From Cepaea nemoralis (taxonomy: Eukaryota; Mollusca; Gastropoda; Stylommatophora; Helicidae): a stretch of DNA of 64,000 bases. Each line of letters starts with the position of its first letter. Position 1 is the first letter of the stretch. A program made the position numbers and the translations under genes. The DNA lies in the NCBI GenBank assembly GCA_014155875.1, contig JACEFZ010006307.1, forward strand, positions 7,501 through 71,500, in the 5' to 3' direction. The notes beneath the pieces were generated by a model, which saw only the letters and a list, made by a program, of their open reading frames with translations, was not told the DNA's origin and made no database searches. Of this stretch, positions 1 through 11,661 are shown piece by piece.

Positions 1-45
1 GTAATATGTGTGTGAGAGGTTATGTAATATATATGTGTGTGTCTG

Positions 46-89
<44 letters not shown>

Positions 90-147
90 TAATATGTGTG
101 TGTTTGTGTGAGAGAGAGTGTGTGTAATATATATGTGTGTGTAATAT

Positions 148-204
<57 letters not shown>

Positions 205-355
205 TGTGTAATATATATGTTTTTGCAATATGTGTGTGTATGTGTGAGAGTTTGTGTGTAATATTTATGTGTGTAATATGTGTGTGTGTGTGTGTTAGTG
301 TGTACGTGTGTGTGTATGTGTGTGTGTGTGTATGTGTTGTGTTTGTGTGTACAAT
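1..355. repeat. TG and GA dinucleotide microsatellites
   Basis: Alternating runs of (TG)n and (GA)n separated by short AT-rich phrases of the form TGTAATATATATG. Open frames across this stretch are translation artefacts of the dinucleotide arrays. 356-660 is AT-rich single-copy-looking DNA in which I see no gene. Confidence 0.95.
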
Positions 356-659
356 TCAGTATCATGTACTGTGTGGTTTGTTTTCTCATGATGATATTAT
401 TATTCTCCAGGATTTATTCTCTAGTTCGGCACTTGGTATGTTGATGTTTGTCCCTGCCAACACCTTGAACCACGTTCCTTGCAGGAACTGTCGCATGTGC
501 ATACCTCTGGGTGTAAATATTGCTTGGACCCACCGACAGAAGCCCGGCAGTCATGATATCGATTACATGTGTTCATTAATTAGTTAGTTTAGTATTTTTT
601 ATTAGTTTTTTAAATTTTTATTTTTAATTAGTTAGTTTATTATATTTATATATATTAAA

Positions 660-1880
660 TTAAGTTATTAATTAATTCATTCATTTATTCATTGATTTGC
701 TGAACCATTCATTCATTCATTCATTCATTCATTAATTCATTCATTAATTCATTCATTTATTCATTGATTTGCTGAACCATTCATTCATTCATTCATTCAT
801 TCATTAATTCATTCATTTATTCATTGATTTGCTGAACCATTCGTTCATTCATTCATTCAATGATATTTTTGCCGATCCATTTGTTTACGATTGGATTCAT
901 TTATTTGGGTATGCATTCCTTCATTTGTTCCCTAATTCGCGGAAACATTCATCCATTCAGTTAATCATTCCTTGAATTATTTCTTCACTCATCCATTCTT
1001 CAATTCTTTATCTGTTCACTCATTCATCAATCATTCATCATTCATTCATTCATTCATTCATTCATTATTCATTATTATTATACTATTTGCTGATCCTTAT
1101 CTTCATCATTATTCATTCTGATTCGTTCATTCATTCATTCATGTATTTTGCTGATTGTTACGATTGGATTCATTTATTTGGGTATGCATTCCTTCATTTG
1201 TTCCCTATTCGCGGAAACATTCATCCATTCAGTTAATCATTCCTTGAATTATTTCTTCACTCATCCATTCTTCAATTCTTTATCTGTTCATTCATTCATT
1301 CATTCATTCAATCATTCATTCATTCATTCAATCATTCATTCATTCATTCATTAATTCATTCATTTATTCATTGATTTGCTGAACCATTCGTTCATTCATT
1401 CATTCAATGATACTTTTGCTGATCCATTTGTTTACGATTGGATTCATTTATTTGGGTATGCATTCCTTCATTTGTTCCCTAATTCGCGGAAACATTCATC
1501 CATTCAGTTAATCATTCCTTGAATTATTTCTTCACTCATCCATTCTTCAATTCTTTATCTGTTCATTCATTCATTCATTCATTCAATCATTCATTCATTC
1601 ATTCATTCATTCATTCATTCATTCATTTATTCATTGATTTGCTGAACCATTCGTTCATTCATTCATTCAATGATATTTTTGCTGATCCATTTGTTTACGA
1701 TTGGATTCATTTATTTGGGTATGCATTCCTTCATTTGTTCCCTAATTCGCGGAAACATTCATCCATTCAGTTAATCATTCCTTGAATTATTTCTTCACTC
1801 ATCCATTCTTCAATTCTTTATCTGTTCATTCATTCATTCATTCATTCATTCATTCAGTCACCCATTCGTTCATTCATTCA
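660..1880. repeat. CATT tetranucleotide array with ~280-bp higher-order repeat
   Basis: Runs of (CATT)n alternate with a conserved non-simple block containing GATCCATTTGTTTACGATTGG and TTCGCGGAAACATTC. That block recurs near 870, 1,155, 1,425 and 1,685, so the tetranucleotide tracts and the block were amplified together. 1,881-2,280 looks unique, with no supported gene. Confidence 0.9.
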
Positions 1881-2283
1881 TCCATTGCTATCGTCCACAT
1901 CTAACCTGTAACACACATGTTCCTTACACCTGGTCCCATTCTACATGAACATACTCAAACAGTACTACTCACGTCAGGCCCTGGTGGCATGCACAACCTG
2001 ACAACAGTGTACTACAGAACTACTTCTCTGCACTGCGTCTCCATTTTTCCTCCACTCAAGTTTTGTGTATGCTAGGCTGGAAGACTGAGGAAAATGCCAG
2101 CAGACCGGAGAGAAGGATATCTGGTGAAGCTCGGTAGAACGGAGATCCTTATGTGTGCCAACATCATGAACAGCTTGAGTAGACTCAATATCGAGACTCA
2201 CTTAATCGATTCATTGGATGCATCGATCGAGGAGGAATCAATACTGGTATAGATGCCACTGTTTAACTTTGCTGACTTCCTTC

Positions 2284-2323
2284 CACACAGAGAGGAAGAG
2301 ATAGATGAAGAGAGAGAAATAGA

Positions 2324-2373
<50 letters not shown>

Positions 2374-2795
2374 AGAGATAAGAGAGTAAAAGAGAGATAA
2401 AAGAGAGAGATAAGAGAGAGATAAGTAAGAGATATATTAAATAGAGAGAGGTGAAAGAGAGAGAGATGAAAAGAGAGAGAGAGAGATGAAAGAGAGAGAT
2501 ATTAAATAGAGAGAGATAAAAGAGAGAGAACGAAACCTCCCCCGACAAACCTCCCCCACACACATCCTCCACTCAACCCCACACACACACACACACACAC
2601 CGAGGCACACATACATGTACCCACCCACCCAGCACAAACCCACACATCCCCTACCTACACAATCTCCCCACCCACACACACATCCTTAACCCATCCCGTA
2701 ACCCATCAACACTCACCCACCCACATATCCTCCACCACATACGCACAGACCCACAGCCACCAAGTCAAACACATCCCCCAACCACAGAGAGATAT

Positions 2796-2835
<40 letters not shown>

Positions 2836-2980
2836 AGAAAAAGAGAGACAGAGAGATTAAAAGAGAGAGAGACGAAAGAGAGAGAGAGAGAGAGAGAGAG
2901 ACGAAAGAGAGAGATGAAGCAGAGATGAAAGAGAGAGCTATTAAATAGAGAGAGATAAAAAGAGAGAGAGATGAGAGAGA

Positions 2981-3028
<48 letters not shown>

Positions 3029-3030
3029 TA
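2284..3030. repeat. GA-rich microsatellite with CA-rich interior
   Basis: Long (GA)n tracts with AGATGAAAGAGAG and AGATATTAAATAGAG interruptions flank a CA/CCCA-rich stretch at about 2,545-2,790. Reverse-strand frames here are low-complexity artefacts. Confidence 0.95.
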
Positions 3031-3085
3031 TGCTGGATGAGTAAATTTTTGTTTGTGTGTTTATGATTGTAAGTGAGTATGCGTG

Positions 3086-3087
3086 TG

Positions 3088-3125
<38 letters not shown>

Positions 3126-3232
3126 CGCGCGCGAGTGTGTATTTATGTCTTATTGATTGGGTTCATTACTGTGGGAGTTTGTGTAAACGATGTAAGTATG
3201 TATGTATGCAGGTATGTATGTATGTGTTTATG

Positions 3233-3289
<57 letters not shown>

Positions 3290-3290
3290 C
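3086..3290. repeat. TG microsatellite
   Basis: Two pure (TG)n blocks (about 3,090-3,121 and 3,234-3,288) flank a short CGCGCG step and a GTATGTAT-rich stretch. Confidence 0.95.
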
Positions 3291-3427
3291 TATTTGCATG
3301 TCTCATACATGGTAATATGTATTATTAATGTTCACAGCATTCATTCGATAATGTTTTTACTAACTGAATGAAACATGTACAATAGATAATTGATGAACGA
3401 ACGATGAGTGATTGGAAGCGCCGAATG

Positions 3428-3482
3428 TAAGACGGACCTGCGTGCCCAATTTGTGACCCTTTGAAAATAAAGTTCGTTGTTC
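3428..3482 (+). repeat. Dispersed LTR-like remnant with AATAAA
   Basis: A short stretch with CCTGCGT, then CCCTTTGAAAATAAAGTT, recurs in reverse complement at about 10,925-10,985. A polyadenylation signal in a dispersed sequence suggests an LTR or 3'-UTR fragment. The class is not determined. Confidence 0.4.
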
Positions 3483-3794
3483 GTATCGTTTCCACATGTT
3501 CTGTTTGACATTTTCTTATTTGGCAACTTAACACCCGAACTTCTCCTGCCTGGCCTTCCTACGCACACAGGATGCGCAAGGACTTAACGTTAGATATCCA
3601 TACAACCAAATAAATCAATTTGATTATTGCTCGCTGGGACTTTAGACGGCCTGGTGTGCCTTGCCAGTGAGAAGACCTGATCGTTCGGGTCCACATCGAT
3701 TGAAGGACGTCAGTCTCGGCGATCGGGCAAATCTTGAGCTACAGCCTACGATGGGTGACGTTGTAATATTCTGTTGTGATAATTTGGCCGTGTC

Positions 3795-3890
3795 CAGCGT
3801 GTGCCGCGTGGTCTAGTAGTTACACACCCGCTGCACACGCCAGTGATCCGGGGTTTGTTTCCGGGTCCGGTCAAGGATATGCACTACTGA
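3795..3890 (+). mobile_element. tRNA-like SINE head (diverged)
   Basis: GTGGTCTAGTAGTTA resembles a Pol III A box, and about 45 bases on GGGTTTGTTTCCGGGTCC resembles a B box. The spacing fits a tRNA-derived SINE head; cloverleaf pairing is not convincing for a true tRNA. From 3,891 to 4,650 I see no gene. Confidence 0.4.
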
Positions 3891-4654
3891 CGAGCTCAAA
3901 CGAGAGCGAAATCGAGTCTAGTGCTTCCATATTGACGTGGATATGCCTTAGGTTCATACCAGAATACGGTCAGCGTTGCCAGTAGTTGGGTTGTGCTCAA
4001 TATTGAAATCTCAAATCCCGAAACAACCAATTAAAACAAGATATCCATACATTTTTGTTTGCATTTTAGTGTTATCTTTATTATATAGTTTAATTTCCTT
4101 CAGATCTATTTATATTGTTCCTAAAGAAGATCACCGAGGTCGAAACATCGGATTCGTTGAGTTGTGGTTTAGCTTATTTTTAAGTTTTTAACTTTAAGGA
4201 ATTAATTTTATTTTCATATTTTCCCCCATTGTGTCTTCTGTTAACCTGACTTGAAGTCGTTATAAGGTATGCATTGTGTCCGTGTTTGATATTTCTCTGT
4301 GTTTTTTTTTTTCTCCCCCGATGTAGCGACACATACCAGATTGTGTCCATGTCATGTACATGAACGTCCTATTACAAGTTCCTGAAACACTAGTAAGTGA
4401 GCTAAACCGTTCTGGAGATATGACGAGACCCCGCTGGCAAACAATTATGGGAGGAAGAGAAAGGCATCCGACAAGCATCCACGAAAACGCCACGTTACGT
4501 ATAAAGCAAAGTATTGAACTGATCTCAACATTTTACATTCGAGTTTGGGCATTATAGAACAGCATTTCAACAGCATCGATAGGGAATCTCACGGAAAACT
4601 GTTGAGATTCTGTGGGATCACCCAGAAAATCATTAATCTAATAAGGGCAACCTA

Positions 4655-4985
4655 TAGAGACATGCCATGCCGAGTTATTCGTGTGGGACAAAGGATAGAC
4701 ACATTTGAAATAGAGACATGACATGCAGAGTTCTTCATGTTGGACAAAGAATAGACACATTTGAAATACAGACATGACATGCCGTGTTCTTCGTGTGGGA
4801 CAAAGAACAGACACATTTGAAATAAGGGCAACCTATAGAGACATGCCGTGTCGAGATCTTCTGTGAGAAAAAGAACAGACATTTGAAATAGAGACATGAC
4901 ATGCAGAGTTCTTCGTGTTGAACACAGAACAGGCATTTGAAATAGAGACATGACAGGCAGAGTTATTCATGTGGGACAAAGAAGA
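4655..4985 (+). repeat. ~57-bp minisatellite
   Basis: About six imperfect copies of a unit reading roughly AGAGACATGACATGCAGAG, then TTCTTCGTGTGGGACAAAG, then AACAGACACATTTGAAAT. Two copies carry an extra AAGGGCAACCTAT insert. Any reading frame here is incidental. Confidence 0.85.
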
Positions 4986-5011
4986 AATACATTATAAATA
5001 AGAAAAGGGGT

Positions 5012-5268
5012 GAACGCGGGCGGGCTTTCTCGTGAAGACATTACGAACGCAATTCGTAAATCCCGCATACCGCGTTCGGAACACAGTTGCAGACGATCTG
5101 GAAGCAGTCCGCCTTTCGTCGGTGTTTCCATACAATGAATGGTATGAGTTCCGGACGTTCAGAAAGCAATGACAAACTACTGAATGTAAACTTTCCCAAG
5201 AATCATAAACAGCCAAAAAATGCTTGAGGTGACTGCTACGTCCTGTAAGGGATATGCAACTACCTAAC
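5012..5268 (+). mobile_element. SINE family 2 copy
   Basis: The consensus visible across the window runs: CCGTGGCGAAGG head, GCATACCCGCGTTCGAAAC B-box region, GGTCGTTCAGAAAGCAATGG, CAAACTACTGAACGTAAAC, then CTGTAAAGGATATGCAACTAAC at the 3' end. This copy is diverged and has a few indels. Other copies lie at 30,720, 34,955, 50,565, 50,845, 61,265, 61,830 and 62,055. Confidence 0.7.
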
Positions 5269-5344
5269 TGGCCATAGATTGGATAATGAAGGCGACAATA
5301 ACAAAAACAAGAAATTGAATTCAATGGGGTTTGAAGGAGCAGTT

Positions 5345-5560
5345 TGATGGGCTGGACTTCGCTAATGATAATGCCTTCCTGTCGAATACAGGAAATCTGG
5401 AATTCATTGAAGATATTGCCTTCCTGTCCCACATTGGACATCCGAACTTCGCTAATGATATTGCCGGCCTGTCCAACACAGGAAATCTGGACTTCACTGA
5501 TGATATTGTCTTCCGGTCCCAGACAGGAAATCTGGACTTCTCTGATGATAATGCCTTTCA
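5345..5560 (+). repeat. 45-bp minisatellite with open 15-residue repeat
   Basis: Five units of 45 bp stay in frame within a 119-codon open frame (5,331-5,690) and encode repeats of the type LDFANDNAFLSNTGN. Because the unit is a multiple of three, an open frame is expected by chance expansion. I see no splice or promoter evidence for a gene. Confidence 0.75.
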
Positions 5561-5784
5561 TGAAGCTATATGCAGGATAAACTATACGAACACATTTAAT
5601 TTAAGGTCACAACAACTAGGTCTTAACATTCAAAAGACAAAGATAATGAGAACAAACAAAGGAGATAATCTCCCCTGTCGCGGAAAATAAACTTGTTATG
5701 TTCGATCGATGACAACCAGACCCGACATTAGTCTGCAAAAACAAGTAATCCTTTGATGTTGTACAGGACTGAGAAAATACGTCG

Positions 5785-5930
5785 TTAAAACTGTCTACAC
5801 AGTCGGCATTTCTAACTGGGAAACAAAATACATGGCGTCAAAATGTCTACACCTGGTCGGCATTTCTGTATGATGTGGATTGTTCGGGGAACAAATACGT
5901 CGCGTTACAATGTCTACACCGGTCGGCATT
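5785..5930 (+). repeat. Imperfect ~63-bp tandem repeat
   Basis: Three diverged copies centred on TGTCTACACCGGTCGGCATTT, each followed by an ACAAATACGTCG-like phrase. 5,931-6,630 is AT-rich and has only a short duplicated GGTGATATAATGTATTA motif near 6,486-6,530. Confidence 0.6.
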
Positions 5931-6629
5931 TTGTTAACAAATTGTTGCTCAAGACGAACAACGGTGTCATTTGTCTGCAAGGCGGGAGACGGCATTTGAA
6001 GTGCTAGACGGAAAGTCTGGACAAGACGCGGGATGGATTCTGTGATGTGGGGACTTCTCGGGTTCACAGACAGCCAGGATCTTTATGTACGGGACAAAGA
6101 ATTTCCCCAAATGAAAGCAAATTTGACCGCAGATTGACTCCAGTTAGTCTAGAATAGGAGGAGAAAACCAGACTCTGGACTGATTGGCGGCTAGACTTTT
6201 TGGTGACGTCACTAAGCACTGATATACAACCCAGTTGCGGTAAACAAGTGGAGTGAGTCGACCGAAAATTCTGAAGTGTTAAGATCGGTGCATTATTCCG
6301 AGTTGTGTTCCATGAAAGAAACTAGGGGTGTCAAATTGTTGATAGTTATCGGCGGACATAGATCCAGTCTGTGATCGCCTAGTTTCGATTAGCAACTGGA
6401 ATAGGCATATGGTAGACTATTAATCATATCTAACTTAGAGTATGATTAGGAAATGTATAGGCGGGATATAATGTATTCATAGGTGCGGTGATATAATGTA
6501 TTATAGGTGTGGTGATATAATGTATTATGATTAGTGATAGAATGTTTCTATAAGGGTCGGTGCTAGAAAGTATCATAGGGAGCGTCGGCACTAGTATTCT
6601 ATTGTGTGGCTTCAACTAGCTTGTGTGAT

Positions 6630-7915
6630 ATATCATTTTACTCAGGGAGTTGAGGACAATGTAGAGGAGTAATAATTAGAGAGATTAAGGATGGTTGAGA
6701 GGGAGGAGGGGAATGTGAAATGGTAGGATCTTCCAGTAGGGCATCTGCTGGGTATCTACCCGTTCCTTTATTCTTTCCTGGTGTTGCCATGTCTCAGATC
6801 ATATGATGAGTTATTTGGCCGTATGACAGAGATTGGATCTCTGTTATAGATCTGAGTGCTGCTATTGGCCTACACTCACCTAATTCCGGCCAGGACTGAG
6901 TTTCCCTCACCATAGTATTCTCTATTCTACAGGTTCCATTTACAGGTCCACGTATGTGTGCTATGATTTTCAACAGTGAAGCTAACACATTTTAAGAGAT
7001 GATGGCTCAGAATTTGAAGACAGAAGTTGCTGTGAGGCCGCTACATTCGGCTTATACCCAAGTTGGTTTGCAGGAACCTGGTTTCTGCTGAGCAGGACAT
7101 GCGGATGAGATTTAGTTTCTAGCAAGTGATAAGTGTATCACTGAACAGTCAGAACATTGTAGATATACTACTACTGATACCAGGAACAGTCATACAACTT
7201 TATACTGATACCTAGAACAGTCAGATGTGGTGGTGTTATTATGGGGAATCTTTAAAACCAGTGACACTAGATACATTAAGATTTCCCAGTAACAGTGACA
7301 ATAGTCTTAGAATTTCTCTGATTAACAATCATTTAAATAACAGAGGAAATTCATAGTGTTAAGCAGATTGAGACTTATTAGACAGTGTTTGTCATGGGTG
7401 TCCAAGCATCCTAGTGGTTCAAGAGACAACGGAGGAAGTCTTCACGTGACCGGAGGAGCATCACCTTGGTGAGGTTGCTTGTCTGGAATAAATGGTGCTA
7501 GTGTGTTCTCAGCACAGTGATGAGAATGACTATACTCCTGAACACTGATCTGAGTCTATAGACACTTTAGAGTACACGTCACACATTCTACACCTTATAC
7601 ACACACACACACATTTCTCCTACATATACTCTTTGCTTTAATAAATTTCTTGTTTTATTTGTTGAAGCTAGAGTTGTCACGTATGTTATGTTGGGGAAGA
7701 ATGAGAGGGGGCATGATCCAGGAGTGAGCAAGAGTGAGAAGAAGGTGTCTTCAGATTGAGGGAGTGTTGTGGACGGAGTCTGCTGGATATCTCCAGGATA
7801 GAGATATTGAATTAAAACAAATGTGGGTGTTGATTCCCCTCACTCCAGGGACGACACTAAAGTGGTAAAGAAGAACAAATAACTACTACTACATTCATTC
7901 TTTACGCACACGACA
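6630..7915 (+). mobile_element. LTR-like block related to the 3' LTR at 25,288
   Basis: The block aligns along its length with about 25,930-27,250. Shared features are TGGTAGGATCTTCCAGTAGG-type text, an (AC)n run, AATAAA (7,640-7,645), GTATGTTATGTTGGGGAA, GAGAGGGGGCATGAT and GTTGATTCCCC. Both blocks end in ACGACA. By eye the last 350 bp are near 80% identical. This is too diverged to be the partner LTR of a young insertion, so it is read as a related family or older copy. TTGGTGACACG (7,927-7,937) lies where a primer-binding site would be. The 5' boundary is uncertain. Confidence 0.6.
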
Positions 7916-7946
7916 CCCCAAACCACTTGGTGACACGCCACGTTAA

Positions 7947-8222
7947 GTGGTGGAATTATATCCATCTGTAGGTAGCAATAAAGACAGAGGTAGTGACACA
8001 AATATAGATGTTAAAGTAACAATGTACCAGACTAGAGGAGCTTTCCTTACACTAGACCTGGTGGTCAACATCAGCGGGGCATTTGGAAGTAGACCACGTT
8101 GCGTTGATTGTAATGATATGAGACGTCGACAGTTTAGACAGCAATGGCAAACTATGGGCGTAAAATTACCTAGTAAATTACAGACTGTCAGTAAACGATG
8201 CGTTTATTGTAATGGCCTGTAA
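7947..8222 (+). CDS. Unrecognised 91-codon open frame after LTR-like block
   Basis: A 91-codon frame begins 32 bases after the LTR-like end and stops just before the 46-bp minisatellite. It contains two CxxC pairs (CVDC at about 53-56 and CVYC at about 86-89), which could suggest a zinc ribbon. I recognise no family. It could be a leader fragment of an LTR element or a chance frame, and no splice sites or regulatory signals support it. Confidence 0.15.
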   Translation: MVELYPSVGSNKDRGSDTNIDVKVTMYQTRGAFLTLDLVVNISGAFGSRPRCVDCNDMRRRQFRQQWQTMGVKLPSKLQTVSKRCVYCNGL

Positions 8223-8252
8223 AGAACATGCAGCTAACTTGTTTGTGTTGTA

Positions 8253-10232
8253 GCATGTGGGACAACGTAGATGCATTCACCTACAATGTGTTACGTTTGC
8301 ATGTGGGACAACGTATATGTGTTCAACTCTAGTGTGTTAATGTAGAATGTGGGACAACGTAGATGTGTTCAACTCTAGTGTGTTAATGTAGCATGTGGGA
8401 CAACGTAGATGTGTTCAACTCTAGTGTGTTAATGTAGCATGTGGGACAACGTAGATGTATTCAGCTCCAATGTGTTAATGTAGCATGTGGGACAACGTAG
8501 ATGTGTTCAACTCTAGTGTGTTAATGTAGCATGTGGGACAACGTAGATGTGTTCAACTCTAGTGTGTTAATGTAGCATGTGGGACAATGTAGATGTATTC
8601 AGCTCCAATGTGGTAATGTAGCATGTGGGACAACGTAGATGTATTCAGCTCCAATGTGTTACTCTAGCATGTGGGACAACGTAGCTGTATTCAGCTCCAA
8701 TGTGTTACTCTAGCATGTGGGACAACGTAGATGTGTTCAACTCCAGTGTGTTACTGTAGTATGTGGGACAACGTAGATGTGTTCAACTCTAATGTGTTAA
8801 TGTAGCATGTGGGACAACGTAGATGTATTCAACTCTAGTGTGTTAATGTAGCATGTGGGACAACGTAGATGTGTTCAACTCTAGTGTGTTAATGTAGCAT
8901 GTGGGACAATGTAGATGTATTCAGCTCCAATGTGGTAATGTAGCATGTGGGACAACGTAGATGTATTCAGCTCCAATGTGTTACTCTAGCATGTGGGACA
9001 ACGTAGCTGTATTCAGCTCCAATGTGTTACTCTAGCATGTGGGACAACGTAGATGTATTCACCTCCAGTGTGTTACTGTAGTATGTGGGACAACGTAGAT
9101 GTGTTCAACTCTAATGTGTTAATGTAGCATGTGGGACAACGTAGATGTATTCAGCTCCAATCTGTTACTGTAGCATGTGGGACAACGTAGATGTATTCAG
9201 CTCCAATGTGTTACTGTAGCATGTGGGACAACGTAGATGTATTCTCTTCCAATGTGTTACTGTAGCATGAGGGACAAGGTAGATGTATTCTCTTCCAATG
9301 TGTTACTGTAGCATGTGGGACAACGTAGATGTATTCAGCTCCAATGTGTTACTGTAGCCCGTGGGACAACGTAGATGCATTCACCTCCAATGTGTTACTG
9401 TAGCATGTGGAACAACTTTGATGCATTCACCTCCAATGTGTTACTGTAGCATGTGGGACAACTTTGATGCATTCACCTCCAATGTGTTACTGTAGCATGT
9501 GGGACAACATACATGCATTCACATATAGTGTATTACTGTCGCATGTGGGTAAACATAGATTCATTCACCTGCAATATGTTATGGTACCATGTGGGTGGTA
9601 TAACGTAGATGCACTCACCTCCAATATATTACTGTAGCATGTGGAACAACGTAGATGTATTCACCTCCAATGTGTTACTGTAGCATGTGGGACAACGTAG
9701 ATGTATTCAGCTCCAATGTGTTACTGTAGCATGTGGGACAACGTTGATGTATTCAGCTCCAATGTGTTACTGAAGCATGTGGGACAACGTAGATGTATTC
9801 AGCTCCAATGTGTTACTGTAGCATGTGGGACAACGTTGATGTATTCAGCACCAATGTGTTACTGAAGCATGTGGGACAACGTAGATGTATTCACCTCCAA
9901 TGTGTTACTGTAGCATGTGGGACAACGTTGATGTAATCAGCTCCAATGTGTTACTGAAGCATGTGGGACAACGTAGATGTATTCAGCTCCAATGTGTTAC
10001 TGTAGCATGTGGGACAACGTAGATGTATTCACCTCCAATGTGTTACTGTAGCATGTGGGACAACGTTGATGTAATCAGCTCCAATGTGTTACTGAAGCAT
10101 GTGGGACAACGTAGATGTATTCAGCTCCAATGTGTTACTGAAGCATGTGGGACAACGTAGATGTATTCAGCTCCAATGTGTTACTGAAGCATGTGGGACA
10201 ACGTTGATGTATTCAGCTCCAGTGTGTTACTG
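8253..10232 (+). repeat. 46-bp minisatellite, ~43 copies
   Basis: The unit begins GCATGTGGGACAACGTAG and continues ATGTATTCAGCTCCAATG, then TGTTACTGTA. Variants (ATTCAGCTCC, GTTCAACTCT, ATTCTCTTCC, ATTCACCTCC) are grouped. A multi-unit block at about 8,510-8,770 reappears at about 8,830-9,110, which indicates higher-order duplication. Copies at the right end show a GTTGATG subtype alternating with GTAGATG. There are no spacers and no coding capacity. Confidence 0.95.
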
Positions 10233-10284
10233 TTGACTTTGTTCTTTGACTGTACGTCAACATATCAGGGCAAAACGAAATCGC

Positions 10285-10465
10285 TGCTTCCTAACGTCTT
10301 CATTGTACATAGGTAACGTCTTCATTGTACATATATGACGTCTTCATTGTACATAGATGACGTCTTCATTGTACACAGATGACGTCTTCATTGTACACAG
10401 ATGACGTCTTCATTATATATAGATGACGTCTTCATTGTACACAGATGACGTCTTCATTATACTTG
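10285..10465 (+). repeat. 22-bp tandem repeat with TGACGTC core
   Basis: Eight tandem units of the form ACGTCTTCATTGTACATAGATG. Each junction creates TGACGTCT or AACGTCT, close to the cAMP-response element core. Function is not shown. 10,466-10,990 holds no supported gene and includes a G-rich run at 10,811-10,850. Confidence 0.85.
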
Positions 10466-10994
10466 CACTCGCCTGTTTCGCCTTTGTATAAGTATCAATA
10501 CGTTTTGTAAGTAACCAATGCTCGTATACTTTGACACTTACTGAGAGAGACTGAGCACATGTACGTATGTCCGGGGTATAATGACGTCGATTCAATGAAG
10601 TAAATAATTCAGTCATTGAATGCTAAAATAATTGTCGCATTTGGCCTACATTTTAGCCAAACAGGCACGTGAAATATGTGGATGAGAGAACAATAGGCAA
10701 GGCAAGCCATGTTTGAATACCAGGGGATTCCACGGGGGAAAGTGTACACGTGAAAGATAAATAACGTTTGTGCCTCTCCTTGAGTGAATATACCTTTTTC
10801 ATTTCATCAGGGAGGGGCTGGGTGGGGGGGGGGTGGGGGGGCGGAGGAGAGATCACGAGGAGATCGATTTAGTTGCATCGATCGGACAGTTGACAATGAA
10901 TGTGTGCGAGAATGATCGAAAGAATAAACTTTATTTTCAAAGGGTTAAGAATTTTTGACGCAGGCCCGTCTAACACCCTGCCCTACAATCACTC

Positions 10995-11120
10995 TCTGTC
11001 ATGCATTATTTCATCCACACATTAATTCATCCACACATTAATTCATCCACACATTATTTCATCCACACATTAATTCATCCACACATTATTTCATCCACAC
11101 ATTAATTCATCCACACATCA
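10995..11120 (+). repeat. 16/32-bp tandem repeat
   Basis: Repeats of ACACATTAATTCATCC alternating with ACACATTATTTCATCC. Confidence 0.9.
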
Positions 11121-11138
11121 TTTGAGACTATACTGGAT

Positions 11139-11139
11139 C

Positions 11140-11238
<99 letters not shown>
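11139..11238 (+). repeat. (CAGA)n microsatellite
   Basis: About 25 uninterrupted copies of GACA/CAGA. The apparent TDRQ-repeat reading frame is an artefact. Confidence 0.97.
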
Positions 11239-11379
11239 AGCACCGAGGCACTTAAAGACACATGGATACAGAGACAACTGGAGACAGATTCTCAAATGGA
11301 ACAGAAGAAATTCACATCAAGATTCTATTAACAACCGTCACCCGACATGTACCCAAAATAAAGGGCGTGTATAATATTA

Positions 11380-11658
11380 TTTCCTTAGTTAGTTAGTTAG
11401 TTATTTAGTTGGTTAGTTAATTTGTTAGTTAGTTTGATAGTTGGTTAGTTTGTTAGTTTGTTAGTTGGTTAGTTAGTTGGTTGGTTAATTAGTTGGTTGG
11501 TTAGTTAGTTGCTTATTGGGTTAGTTAGTTAATTAATTAGTTAGTGGGTTAGTTAGTTAGTTGGTTGGTTAGTTAGTTAATTACTTGGTTAATTAGTTGG
11601 TTAGTTAGTTAGACTTTTAGATAGTTAGGTAGTTGGTTAGTTAGTTGGTTAGTTAGTG
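11380..11658 (+). repeat. (GTTA)n / GTTG microsatellite
   Basis: A diverged TTAG-type tetranucleotide array with GTTG variants that abuts the LINE starting at 11,662. Confidence 0.95.
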
Positions 11659-11661
11659 TGT

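Noticed and set aside
96..587. 163-codon ORF and other Cys/Val/Glu/Ser-rich frames in 1-3,400 and 57,359-57,884
   Set aside because: They are translations of TG, GA, CATT and GAA simple repeats, with frames open on several phases at once.
4118..4160. AAGAAGATCACCGAGG with GTCGAAACATCGG as a Penelope-type hammerhead ribozyme remnant
   Set aside because: The phrase is reminiscent of such elements, but the conserved CUGA core is not intact and no GIY-YIG or Penelope RT is nearby.
8253..10232. CRISPR-like regular repeat array
   Set aside because: Units are contiguous 46-bp tandem copies without unique spacers, and the surroundings are animal DNA. It is a minisatellite.
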